A stretch of 64,000 nucleotides of DNA from Episyrphus balteatus (lineage: Eukaryota > Arthropoda > Insecta > Diptera > Syrphidae): positions 64,644,437 through 64,708,436 of the forward strand of contig NC_079134.1 in NCBI RefSeq assembly GCF_945859705.1, read 5' to 3'. The position numbers and the translations under genes were made by a program. This document shows, piece by piece, positions 19,694 to 29,904 of the stretch. Under the pieces are notes generated by a model that had not been told where the DNA came from, did not search any database, and worked only from the letters and a program-made list of their open reading frames with translations. The first letter of the stretch is position 1, and every line of letters begins with the position of its first letter.

Positions 19694-22600
19694 TAATTAA
19701 TACTGAAATTAGAAAACTTTACTTTATTGTTGATACAGGCGCAGAAGTCAGTGTCATTAAACCTCAGATATGTCACCCAAAATGGAAAAAACAAGTTCAC
19801 ATACCAGTGAGATCGATCGGAGATAGTTTTGTTTTAAATACAATGTGTTCAATTCCAGTTTTCAAGGAATTCAATGAAAACGAAGATGTTTTTTGCGAGT
19901 TTCTAGAACACGATCTCAAAAATAACTACGATGGAATAATAGGTAATAATATTCTTAAAAGATTTAATGCAATTGTAGATTACCCTAAACAGCAGTTAAT
20001 ATTGAATAAAGCAGTGCTTAAGTTGTATTTCGATAAACAAGAAGAAATTTATGACAATCTTGCATATAATAATGAAAATGTAGTAGAAATTAATTTTAAT
20101 AATGAGGTGGGAATCAATAACAATATAGGTGAATTTATTGAAAGCGAGCATTTAAGTGAACATGAGAAAGGTTTACTTTACAGTGTTTTGAAGAAATTTA
20201 AAAGAACATTTTACAATGAAAATGATGACTTATCGTTTACAAATGAAGTAAAGCATCACATACATACAAAACATGAACTACCAGTTTATTCAAAATTATA
20301 CCGTTACCCGGAAGTACATAGGGATGAGGTCGATAGACAAATTGAAGAAATGCTTAGGCAGGGTATAATAAGGGAATCTAATAGTCCTTTCAATAGTCCA
20401 ATATGGGTAGTTCCCAAAAAAGAAGACCTTTCAGGTAAAAAACAGTGGCGCATAGTTATCGATTACCGAAAACTTAATGAGATAACAATAGAAGACCGAC
20501 AGCCTATGCCAAATATCGAAGAGATATTTGATAAATTAGGTCGATGTCAGTACTTTACAACGCTGGATCTCGCTAAGGGATTTCATCAAATTGAAATGCA
20601 TCATAGCGACATTCATAAGACCGCGTTTTCCACATCCAATGGTCACTACGAATTTCTTCGTATGCCATTTGGATTGCGTAATGCACCTGCCACATTTCAA
20701 AGACTGATTAACAATGTATTAAAAGAATATATTGGCAAAATTTGTCTTGTTTACCTGGATGACATTTTGATTTTTTCAACTAGTATTGAAGAACACATGG
20801 AATCACTATCCAAAATTTTGAAACGATTAAGAGAGGCTAATCTAAAAATTCAATTGAATAAATGTCAGTTTATGAAAAAAGAAACCGCATTTTTAGGTCA
20901 CGTGGTTACACCTGACGGCATTAAAACTAATCCTAAAAAAGTTGAAGCTATAGACAAAATACCACTCCCGAGTAATCAGAAAGAAATTAAAAGTTTTCTT
21001 GGCATCACAGGTTATTACAGACGGTTTATTAAAGATTACTCTAAAGTTGCTCATCACCTTGTTAAGTACTTGAAAAAGAATACCAAAGTCAATAAAAAAG
21101 ACAAAAAATTCATAGCTGCGTTTCATAAGCTTAAAGAACTAATTAAAAATGATCCAATTTTAGTACACCCTGACTTCAAAAAGAAGTTCACATTAGTAAC
21201 AGACGCCAGCAACTATGCGTTAGGGGCAGTCTTAACCCAAGATAATAAGGCTATAAGTTTCGCAAGTCGATCTCTGAATGATCACGAAAAAAAATATAGT
21301 ACAATAGAGAAAGAGCTTTTGGCCATTGTTTGGGCAACCAAACATTTCAGGCCTTACTTATATGGAAGAAGTTTTGTGGTCAAAACTGATCACAAACCAT
21401 TAGTTTGGTTAAATTCCTTAAAAGAGCCCAACATGAAATTACAACGTTGGAAAATAAAATTAAATGAGTTTGACTTCATAATAGAGTATATTAAAGGCAA
21501 AGAAAATGTAGTAGCCGACGGGCTAAGCAGAATAAACTATGAAAAGATCGACAATGCAGATGAAGTTTTAATAAATCTCAACGAGATCTTTGATGACGAA
21601 ATTGACACCGTGCACAGTGCAGACACTGACAGTGCCGATTTTATATCTATTACTGAAAAACCACTGAACATTTTTAAATACCAATTCGTATTAAAAAAAT
21701 CAATAAGGGAATCCACGACAAAAAAAATTATTTTTAAAAAGAAAATACGAACCACGTTGTATATAAATTCTGAAAGCAATTTATTAGAATTGATGAGAAA
21801 TCAATTACCCGAAAAAGGTTTAATAGTTGTATTTTGTGAGGATAATGAATTGTTTTTGACTTTTCAAAACAATTACGTAAAATATTTTTCAAAAAATAAA
21901 AATCTCAAAATAATGAAAACTAGTAAAGTATTGGAAGATTTAACCGATAAAGAAAAATTGTTGAAAATCATTGAATATGAACATTTGAAAAATAATCATA
22001 GAGGGATTAACGAAATATTCCTAGAAATGAAAGCTAACTACTATTATCCAAACCTTCAAAAAGAAATTCAAAAATTCATAAATAATTGTAACATATGTAA
22101 CTCAGCTAAATTTGACAGGATGCCTATAAAACATAAATTTAATATAACAGATACCCCTGCAAGACATAACGATATTGTTCACGTAGATATATGGTTTCCT
22201 ATGCGAAATGTCATGTATTTGACAACAATTGATAAACTCACCAAATATGCTACGGCTCACCTTTTAGAGGACAGAACATGGATTTCAATTACTAAAGCAC
22301 TTAAAACCCGAATGCAATATTTGGGAAAGCCAAAACTTATCGTTACTGATAATGAACTAGACACAGTTTCAATAAGACAATTTTTAACTTCCAATGACAT
22401 TCAACTTCATGTCACAACTCCTTATTTGAAAACTGGCAATGCTGACATAGAACGCTTGCATTCAACATTTAATGAACACATAAGACTGTTTAATGCTGAT
22501 CCTTGCAACGAAGATAGTCTTGATGAAAAAGTTTTTAAAGCGGTTGTTTTATACAACAATACAATTCATACAAGTACAAAAATGAGGCCAATAGACTTTA

Positions 22601-22944
22601 TAAACAATATTATTTCAGAGGAAGAAATTACCTCATTGTCTAAGTTATTACATGCAAATAAAACAAATAAAATGAATAAGTTGAACGAGCACAGAGAAAC
22701 TGTTACTAATTTTGAAAATGAATTCGTTAGAAATAATAGAATAGGGAAGTCAAATCCAAAGTATATAAATATAAAAAACTATAAACAAGCAGGCAATCAT
22801 TTGATATCTGACAAACATCCAAAAAAATCTTATAAGAACCAAGTCAAACGTAAAACTAAATTCCAAAATTATCATTACAGACAAAATGATGACGTTGGCA
22901 ATTCTAATGCTGTTAGTTCCTCTAATCAGCGGACAACGAATTGA
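19664..22944 (+). CDS. pol: Pol of errantivirus C (protease-RT-RNase H-integrase)
   Basis: The frame is open for about 1,090 codons from the frameshift site to TGA at 22942-22944; the first ATG in frame is at 19807, inside protease. The domains in order are protease (FIVDTGAEVSVI), RT (FTTLDLAKGFHQI, MPFGLRNAPATFQ, VYLDDILIF at about 20750-20776), RNase H (TDASNYALGAVLTQD, TDHKPLVWL, IEYIKGKENVVADGLSR) and integrase. Integrase has an HHCC finger (H...H and CNICNSAK), a DDE core with Asp in HVDIWF and IVTDNEL, and Glu in GNADIERLH. All catalytic residues expected are visible. It overlaps env by 59 bases. It would reverse-transcribe and integrate the element. Confidence 0.93.
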
Positions 22945-24418
22945 CATTACCCCAATTCATAATGACAATGGGTATACCATTGTCAGATTCGAAGAAACTA
23001 AAATAATTGATCATTACAATAAGTTTTTACACATTGTAAACATATCAAAATATTTAGAAGCGACAGAAGCAATTGAAGCAAGCTTTCAATCCCTTAAAAC
23101 AAGTAATTCAGTAATGGAAATCGGAATGACAATTATTGAAAAAGAAATAATTTCAATAAAACAAGAACTGTATTGCTTTAGAAACTACATGAAAACTACA
23201 CGCCAAAAGCGAGGTTTAATAAATATTTGGGGTAACGGTATGAAATTGTTAGCAGGAACTATGGACAGTGAAGACTCTAAGCAAATATATTCGTTTATGG
23301 AAAATGTAGAAAAGAATATGAAACAATTAACTGACGAAACGAACAAACAAGTTGAAATAAATAATAATATGATTCAGAATTTTGAAACCATCAGAAAGCA
23401 CATCATAGAAAACGATGTGAAAATGAATCAATTTTATAAAAACATTTCGACTTTGACAGAAGACATTCTTTTTAAGACGGACAAAAACTCTTTGATCCTA
23501 CAGCTTTACATGTACTCATGTAATTTAAAAAATGAAATCTCTAAAATTAAAGACAATATTTTGTTATCAAAAATAAATTTACTAGAACACGATATGTTTA
23601 ATATTGATGAAATGAGAGATTATAACATAACTATTGAAATGTTACCACTTATAAAAACTGCTGTGCTATTAAAAAATAATCTTATAATATTCGTTGTATC
23701 AATTCCGATATTTTGCAAAGAAAAATTTTATAATTCAGCCATTATACCTATTCCAAACCTAGATTCAATGGAAATTGAATTTGATATAACATTTGTAATC
23801 ATAAATGAGATGAAAATTTACCTCTCAAATACAGAAAATCTTTTAAAAAATAATTTAATTCCATTTCCGAACAAATGTATAAGAAATCTTTTAAATGAAA
23901 ATAATGTTTGTAACTATAAAAGTAATAAAGAGACTTCAATAACAAAAATTAACGAACACACCATTGTAACTAAAAACCTGGGAGTCATTGAAATTGATCA
24001 AGACTGCATTGATCAAAAAATTGTCATTAAAAATCACAACATTATTAGTATTGAAAACTGTACAGTAAAATTAAAAGAATTCGAAATAAGTGTAAAACAG
24101 AAAACTTATTATGAAACTTTTGTAATACCGCATTTTATAACCAATACAAGTAAAATATTTAGTAACTTTACATTATCTGATTTAAATTTAAGGAATATTG
24201 AAAACAGAAAATATATAAAATATGTTGAAAATAACCACAAGGTAACTTCAAGTTTAACTTTTGTATTAATTATGTTAATTATAATTACAATTTTATTATA
24301 TTTTAAATGTAAATCTAAAGGAAAAGCAAGCAATACTATTGAATTAAAAATTAATCCTTGTTCAACGGAGACCGTTGAATCTATGGGGGGAGGAGTCACA
24401 TCCGGACCCTTTAAATAG
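22886..24418 (+). CDS. env: Env of errantivirus C (baculovirus-F-like)
   Basis: The frame has 510 codons. There is an N-terminal hydrophobic signal (MMTLAILMLLVPLISG), a furin-like site RQKR at about residues 106-109 directly followed by a Gly-rich, fusion-peptide-like stretch (GLINIWGNG), several N-glycosylation sequons, and a transmembrane segment near residues 455-476 (FVLIMLIIITILLYF) with a short cytoplasmic tail. This layout is that of insect errantivirus envelopes related to baculovirus F proteins (family knowledge). The stop lies inside the 3' LTR. Expression is expected from a spliced RNA; I did not locate the acceptor. No break was seen. Confidence 0.88.
   Translation: MMTLAILMLLVPLISGQRIDITPIHNDNGYTIVRFEETKIIDHYNKFLHIVNISKYLEATEAIEASFQSLKTSNSVMEIGMTIIEKEIISIKQELYCFRNYMKTTRQKRGLINIWGNGMKLLAGTMDSEDSKQIYSFMENVEKNMKQLTDETNKQVEINNNMIQNFETIRKHIIENDVKMNQFYKNISTLTEDILFKTDKNSLILQLYMYSCNLKNEISKIKDNILLSKINLLEHDMFNIDEMRDYNITIEMLPLIKTAVLLKNNLIIFVVSIPIFCKEKFYNSAIIPIPNLDSMEIEFDITFVIINEMKIYLSNTENLLKNNLIPFPNKCIRNLLNENNVCNYKSNKETSITKINEHTIVTKNLGVIEIDQDCIDQKIVIKNHNIISIENCTVKLKEFEISVKQKTYYETFVIPHFITNTSKIFSNFTLSDLNLRNIENRKYIKYVENNHKVTSSLTFVLIMLIIITILLYFKCKSKGKASNTIELKINPCSTETVESMGGGVTSGPFK
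24385..24393 (+). promoter_or_regulatory. Polypurine tract of errantivirus C
   Basis: GGGGGGAGG directly precedes the 3' LTR and also codes for the Gly-rich end of Env. Confidence 0.85.
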
Positions 24419-24707
24419 AGTCAGCACATTCTTAATTCTTATGCTTCTCATAAGAATGCTTTTAATAAGAATCTTATCTATCTTTGAATTCGCAGAATGC
24501 AATGCAGCACTTTTAGCTGCAATGCATTCTCGCCCACAACTTGCTGCTTGCTTCTCTTTTAAGATACCTATTGACACTAGTTGTGTTTTGATCGTCAGAA
24601 GTTGAAGTTACAATACATAGTTATTACAAATTGAAATAATAAAATATCATTTTAAGAAAAGCAAATAAATACATTTTTTTAAATCAACCACGGCACCCAC
24701 GATCACT
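24394..24707 (+). repeat. 3' LTR of errantivirus C
   Basis: The LTR is 314 bp and looks identical to 17555-17868. It is followed by the TSD ATAT and by the rest of gypsy B's 3' LTR. Confidence 0.93.
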
Positions 24708-24743
24708 ATATGAGGTTAATTCACAGTATATAAATGGAAATTT

Positions 24744-26966
24744 ATAATCACAATCAGATTTCTCTACGGTGATTTTCGTTTCTCCTCCAACATCTACCGT
24801 TGTCTTTACGTTTGTCAAGCTTTCATTCACTGTTGCTAAGTTGTTCTCTTTACCTAGTTCTTCTTGAATCGCCGCCGCCGTCATTGCTGGTTGTTGCTCT
24901 AAGGAAACAGATAAAGGTTTATAAGTGTTATTACCTTCGACCAGTTTGGAACGAATCTGGTCAATATGCCGCCGGTAACAAGTTCCGTCAACATCCACTA
25001 AATAGTGCAGAAGTCCCTCGCGTTTAGATATTTTCCCAAACTTCCATTTAACCTCCTTGTTCTGGTAGTAGCGCACTTGCACCAGATCTCCAACTGTAAA
25101 TCTTCGCTTGCATTCAAAGCTCCTTTCCAACTCCCCCTCGTGTAGTGCTGCTGACTTCAGCAAATCAAGTCTCGTTCGGAAATTAAATTTCAACATAGAT
25201 TCGGCCCGTTGTTGTCGATGGAGTTTTTCGATACTGTAAAAGTAGTCGAGGTAACTTCGTGTGCAAATCTCCAGGGTCATTAACTGATGATCGTAGGCCA
25301 TCCTTCAAAATTCGCACAAAACGTTCGGCTTGTCCATTCGTGGCGGGGTGTGCGGGAGAAGAGAGCTTGTGCTTAATACCATTTGATATCAAGAAATCGC
25401 TAAATTCTTTAGATGTGAAGTTTGTGCCATTATCTGACACGAGTGTATTCGGTAAACCAAACCTTGCAAAAACTTCCCTCAGTGCGCGAATTGTGAAAGA
25501 GCTAGTTATTCGTTTCATTGGAAAAACTTCCAACCATTTCGTCTTCGCATCAACGATAACCAAGAAGAATGTGTTCCATGAATGGTCCAGCAAAATCGAT
25601 ATGTATGCGCTGCCAAGGTTGGGCAGGAATATCCCAAGGATGGTTAGTAGCTTTGCTTGGTTCGGTAAGTACTTTCGCACAATCACGACAGCTTTTTACC
25701 ATCTCCTCAATATCGCGATCTATACCCGGCCAGTAGCAATAACTCCTTGCCATAGCTTTCATTTTAGTGATACCAATATGAGCTGTTTCAGTTCCTGTAA
25801 CACCTTCAGACGCAGTGTTGATGGAATCAGAATTCTTATTCCTCTGAAAATGCACCCATCTTGCAGCATTAGATCACTTTCCATACCACTGTATGGCGAG
25901 TTCTTGAGAGGACCCCCTGTTTGTAGTTGGATGAACAGTAAGGACAGTTCTTTATCCCTTTTCATCTCTTTTAAAATTTCGGTTTTCGTTACGGGTAAAA
26001 CATCTTCCCAAAGCTGATAAACTTCTTTTGTTTGGTGGTCTGAAAATTGATTTTCTATCAGAAACCTGGAAAGATAATCAGCATCAGTGTGCTCTTTAGT
26101 ATTTTTGTATCGAATATTGTATTTGAATCCCCTTAAAATAGTGCGTAATGTAGTAAACGCTGAGCTGTAAGAAGTGGTAAATTTTTCTCGGGGCTGAATA
26201 TTGAAGTCAAAGGTTTGTTTTCTGTAATGAGGGTGAAATCTCTCCCATAGCAATAATCGAAGAATTTGTGTAATCCCCAAAATATGGCAGTTGCTTCTTT
26301 ATCTAGTTGACTGTAATTAGTTTCGGCTTTTGACAGACTCCTTGAAGCGAAAGCGATAGGTTTTTCACCTTGGTTCGTTGAGTGCGATAGTATTGCCGAA
26401 AGTCCAACTGGTGAAGCATCAGTGGCTAGTATGAGTGGCAAATTTTCGTCAAATGGAACGAGGACATTCTCACTCACGATCTCCTTTTTTTTAAAAGCCA
26501 TTCAAATCGTTGGTCTTTTCTTAGAAGCTTGTATAATGGATGCAATTTGGTAGACAACTCCGGAATGAATTTGTGGTAGTAATTAACCATGCCTAGAAAC
26601 TGCCGTAGCTGAGAAGAATCTTTCGGAGGCTTCATCTCAGAAATAGCATGTACCTTATCGGGTGTTTTGTGTAGGCCATTTTTGTCTATTTTATGTCCCA
26701 AATAAATGACACTTTTTTCAAACAGTCTGCACTTAGACTTATTTAAATGAAGATTGAATTTATGTAGTTTTTCAAGTAGGCAGTTGCATCTTTTAAGAGT
26801 CTCTTCTAAATTTCGTCCCATAACAATAATATCGTCGAAAAAACAAGCTGTTCCCTCGAGATCATTAATAATATGTTGATGCATAAAGCGTTGCCAAATG
26901 TTGGGTGCGGTTTTAACTCCAAACATCAGCCTATTCACTTTATATAGACCTTTTGTTGTACTTATT
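24744..26966 (-). pseudogene. Gypsy B RT (second half), RNase H and integrase
   Basis: Reading the minus strand from 26966 down: ISTTKGLYKVNRLMFGVKTAPN and FFDDIIVMG (FFDD in place of YxDD) belong to RT, then RNase H (LATDASPVGLSAILSH, LDKEATAIFWGL), integrase zinc region (YWPGIDRDIEEM, CRDCAK), core (HIDFAGPF, LVSDNGTNFTSKEF, ATNGQAERF) and a C-terminal module (FTVGDLVQVRYY, CYRRHIDQIR). At least four frame changes occur, one in an A-run near 26490, others near 26200, 25850, 25560 and 25260. The frame reads into the 3' LTR. It resembles the K02A2.6-like gypsy Pol common in invertebrates. It is non-functional. Confidence 0.88.
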
Positions 26967-26970
26967 GTCT

Positions 26971-27995
26971 GAATCGGTGATTGTTAAAACAACATAAGTG
27001 ACAAATTTTTTGAAACCACTTTTATAACTGTTTTGTATTGCTTATGGGTAGAACTAGCGTTGAGAGCAAAACCAACATGATTTGATGTTTGGATAATATA
27101 AAATTTCGAGGTTAAAATACGCATTGAGTTCTAAAACAACATATCTCTTCTGCCAATTTTGAAATTGAGTGTTAAAACACCTAAAGTACTTGATATTAAT
27201 TTGTTTTTACATCCAACGCTGGAAAAACGAAGTAAGTAAACTGTTATTTCTTACAGTTTTTTCGATGATTTACTGCCAGTCAGTTGTTCGTGGTCATTTG
27301 AGTGGAATTGCATCTATCAAAAAGTTTTCTTAAACGGCTTCTAATTTGGGTTCTATTGGTTTGATATTCAAGATCAAGGTCTTCAAACTCAGGGAAAATT
27401 ACAAACCATCATATTTTACACTTCAAATAAACATTAAAATTACATCAATGAGACAGTCAATAAAAAGTGTTAAATGCAAAAATGCATTTTATACTATTTT
27501 GAAGTACCTACGTCACAAGGATAAAACTTTTGCACAATATTAGTAATACTTAGCGACGTCAAAAAATAACAAATTCATTGCTGGCCGCCGAACGTCCACT
27601 TTCGCGTTTTGTTTAATGCTCTTGTATTTTAATATGAATTAATAAAATTGTTGAATTATTATGGTCTTTTATTCATTTCCATTAAATTTGCTAATACTTT
27701 GGATGTAAAATGAGTGTCAGAACAACATTATTTTCAAGTAATTAAGTGGTTTTGACTCCCAACAAAACGTTGGGTGTTAAAACAACATATAAAAAATATT
27801 TATTTTTTGTTAAATCTTCTTTGATAAAGATATTTTTTTAAAACTTTTAGTTAGTTTCAACTCTCAACAAGGCCTCTAAACCGAATTTAAAGCTAAAATT
27901 GTTAATGCGGCCGCGTCGTCAAAAATACAGAGGTTTTTGTCTCTTCTGAAAAAAAATAAAAATGTTACTTATGTTGTTTTAACAATCACCGATTC
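26971..27995. mobile_element. 1,025-bp non-autonomous TIR element in RT of gypsy B
   Basis: The ends GAATCGGTGATTGTTAAAAC and its inverse at the right give TIRs of about 33 bp with one mismatch. GTCT flanks both sides (26967-26970 and 27996-27999); removing the element with one GTCT restores the RT frame of B exactly, so the 4-bp TSD is firm. The word AAAACAACAT recurs inside both ends and at about 27130 and 27781. No transposase is seen. The superfamily is uncertain; a 4-bp TSD that is not TTAA is unusual (CMC/Chapaev is one option). Confidence 0.88.
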
Positions 27996-27999
27996 GTCT

Positions 28000-28080
28000 G
28001 TAATAGAGCGCTCTCTTCCGTCATGCTAAGATGCAAGTAGGCTTTGTAAATGTCGAAAGTGCAGTAGTACTCACCGTACT
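28000..28080 (-). pseudogene. Gypsy B RT, first-half remnant
   Basis: The short stretch EYYCTFDIYKAYLHLS is RT motif A with its catalytic Asp. It directly abuts the protease frame, so the connector and the RT fingers are deleted (several hundred bases, judged from family layout). Confidence 0.75.
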
Positions 28081-28780
28081 TGAGTTTTTGATACAATGTA
28101 AAGATCGCACATAACCTTGCGCGCATTGTACCCAACTTGTACTTCAGATTTCCCATAAGCTGGAAATGTTGTATTGTTGTACGTTTTCAAAATAACTTTT
28201 GTAGGTGTAATTTTTGCTTTTGGCCAAAGTGATATAAATGTACCGTAATTCATGACCGATATTGCTGCACCTGTGTCGAACTCCATGGCCAGGGTTTTGT
28301 CGTTGACTTGTAAGGTTATGTAGTTCTTACCCCCACGAGTTTCAACTTTTGATGCAGGGTTTTTATTGCTATTTGGGGATAAATTAAGCACGTTTAATTC
28401 GTAAGGCTCGTCGTCACTCTGCTGTTTATCATCTTCATCCTCAAAGTCTTCACAGACTTCAAGTAGATTAGTCTCTCTGGATTTCGATTTCATACACACT
28501 GAGATTATATGACCACTGCAGCGACACTTTTTACAAAAAAGATTTTCTGCACGACATTTGTTTGCAATGTGATCATGCTTTCCACACCTATAGCAAATCG
28601 TTTTTTATCTTTTGGAGTAAACCTTTTACTAACATTCATTTTTGCGTTTGATCTTGTACTCTGTACAGACGAGTTTTTCGCATGCACTTGGTGAATATTT
28701 AGCATATTGCGGGTCTCTGCCCTTGAAGTCTCCATGGAGAGTGCGTATTCAAAAGCTTTATCCAAGGTCATTGTAGTCAA
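28071..28780 (-). pseudogene. Gypsy B Gag C-terminus (zinc knuckles) and protease
   Basis: 28780-28505 gives a Gag C-terminal helix and then, one phase over, two CCHC knuckles (CYRCGKHDHIANKC and CKKCRCSGHIISVC at about 28610-28500). 28499-28071 carries an acidic linker and the protease active site MEFDTGAAISVM. The frame change falls just before the first knuckle. The protease runs out at 28071, where the deletion joins it to RT. Confidence 0.83.
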
Positions 28781-28805
28781 TGTTTCCCTCAGAAGCCTTT
28801 CTTTC

Positions 28806-29201
28806 TTAACTCAGCCATGTAATTGGATATCGACTCCCCCTCGTGTTGTAGTCTGAGCGAAAACTTGTGCTGCTCTCATTTGGTTTTGGGCTGAGGTGAT
28901 TTTTCAGGAGTACCACTAACTCATCGTAAGTTTTTGCGTCAGGCTCATCTGGGGCTGTTAAGTTTGAAAGAAGTTGGTAGTATTTGGCGCCAATGCAATT
29001 AATAAGTACTTGCCGTTTCTTTGTAGCATATGTAAGACTTCGTAGTGCAAGATAATTTTCAAGCCTTTTAATGTAGTTGTCGAATGGTTCTTCATTTTCG
29101 TTATATTGTTCGAAATGTAAATTTGGTGAGTTGGGAGTAGTTTGCAAATTTTGTAAGGCATTTGTCAATGCTTGAATAATTTGCTGCGTGGTTTCAGTCA
29201 T
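28806..29201 (-). pseudogene. Gypsy B Gag N-terminus
   Basis: The start is ATG 29201, only about 27 bases from the PBS. It has a Gln/Asn-rich start, then FEQYNENEEPFDNYIKRLENY and VLINCIGAKYYQLLSNL, a typical gypsy Gag. The true frame is lost near 28870, where the tail becomes an unlikely peptide ending in TAA/TGA; the continuation lies at 28780 in another phase. Confidence 0.8.
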
Positions 29202-29227
29202 CGCAAAGATTTTCCTTAACCTCTATA

Positions 29228-29240
29228 ATCCTCGTCGCCA
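29228..29240 (-). promoter_or_regulatory. Primer-binding site of gypsy B
   Basis: On the minus strand TGGCGACGAGGAT, three bases from the LTR end. It fits the same tRNA-Ser primer as errantivirus C. Confidence 0.7.
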
Positions 29241-29243
29241 CTA

Positions 29244-29378
29244 ATGTAACCTCAAAAAGGTATATAAATGAAAAGAAGAACCACACTGTATATTGACGTT
29301 TTCTAGAATGACTTTAATTTCCGATCTAAATATGACAGTTCTTATATGAGGTTAATTCACAATATATAAATGGAAATT
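29244..29378 (-). repeat. 5' LTR of gypsy B
   Basis: About 135 bp, shared with 17450-17554 plus 24712-24742 with a few differences (for example an extra T pair in the T-run near 17523). The ends carry imperfect inverted words (TGTAACCTCA and TGAGGTTAATTCACA). Exact ends are uncertain. Confidence 0.75.
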
Positions 29379-29439
29379 TATAGTACAATTCACAATAGGT
29401 ATTAATATAATAATAATTCATAAATAAATTTTTTTTTAA

Positions 29440-29904
29440 TGTAGGCTTAAAGTCAGTTTTATTTAATTCTTATTTTTTTGGCGCAACGTTTCAGGGATGG
29501 TTATCCCCTTCATCAGGCCTTTAAATAAACATAAATAATTAACAAAATATTTATAAATAACAAATTTGGAAAACTTACAAAATATAAACAATATTTGATG
29601 AAAACAAAATTATTTATGATTTTTACAAAATAAGCAAAATATTTAAAATGAAAACAAACTCAAAATTTAGTAGTAAAAATATAAGTGAGGTTATTCAAAT
29701 TTTAGCTAAATGACTGTATATAATACTAAGACCATCGCAGTCCGATCTTCTGTTGACAACATTTTCGTTTTTTTGAATGTGCAGCATTTCTAATAGCATA
29801 CGTTTAGAATAATGATTTTCTTGTTGTAAGATTTTTACATTATCAAAATCTGGTCTGTGGTCTTCTTCTAAGCAATGCATAGCTAATATGTAAATATGTA
29901 ACAA
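29440..29904 (-). mobile_element. Penelope-like element, 3' end fragment
   Basis: The 69-codon frame at 29904-29695 matches the C-terminus of Penelope-like elements. It reads HCLEEDHRPDFDNVKIL, then LEMLHIQKNENVVNRRSD, then DGLSIIYSHL, the end of the GIY-YIG endonuclease region as I know it. The downstream 200 bp carry a hammerhead-like core. RT and the GIY-YIG motif itself are missing, so the copy is strongly truncated. Confidence 0.75.
29488..29516 (-). ncRNA. Hammerhead-ribozyme-like core of Penelope-like element
   Basis: On the minus strand CTGATGA (29516-29510) and GAAAC (29492-29488) flank a stem II of five pairs (AGGGG with TCCCT, one G-U) closed by ATAACCA. CUGAUGA-stem II-GAAA is the catalytic core of hammerhead ribozymes, and these are known from Penelope-like elements (family knowledge). 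I could not find the partner strand of stem III and the cleavage site nearby, so this copy may be inactive or need a second unit. Confidence 0.6.

Larger units (their letters stand above)
17555..24707 (+). mobile_element. Errantivirus C (env-bearing gypsy, nearly intact)
   Basis: This is a 7,153-bp plus-strand provirus inserted in the 3' LTR of B. The TSD is ATAT (17551-17554 and 24708-24711), the 4-bp type used by errantiviruses. The two 314-bp LTRs start AGTCACATCC and end GATCACT, giving AGT...ACT ends, and look identical. PBS, gag, pol, env and purine tract are all present. Pol and env are open; gag has one apparent frameshift near 19310. The layout matches the 17.6/297/gypsy group of insect endogenous retroviruses. 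It is described here only as an annotated genomic copy. Confidence 0.95.
17450..29378 (-). mobile_element. Gypsy element B (degenerate, with nested C and a DNA element)
   Basis: This is a minus-strand Ty3/gypsy element. Its 5' LTR is on the right (about 29244-29378). Its 3' LTR is on the left, split by errantivirus C into 17450-17554 and 24712-24742. A possible 4-bp TATA TSD lies at 17446-17449 and 29379-29382, but LTR ends are uncertain by a few bases. Gag, protease, part of RT, RNase H and integrase can be read in broken frames. A deletion removed the region between protease and RT, and a 1,025-bp TIR element sits in RT. It is clearly older than C. Confidence 0.85.

Noticed and set aside
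27346..27543. 65-codon frame inside the 1,025-bp TIR element as transposase
   Set aside because: Too short, no catalytic motif, AT-rich composition; element judged non-autonomous.
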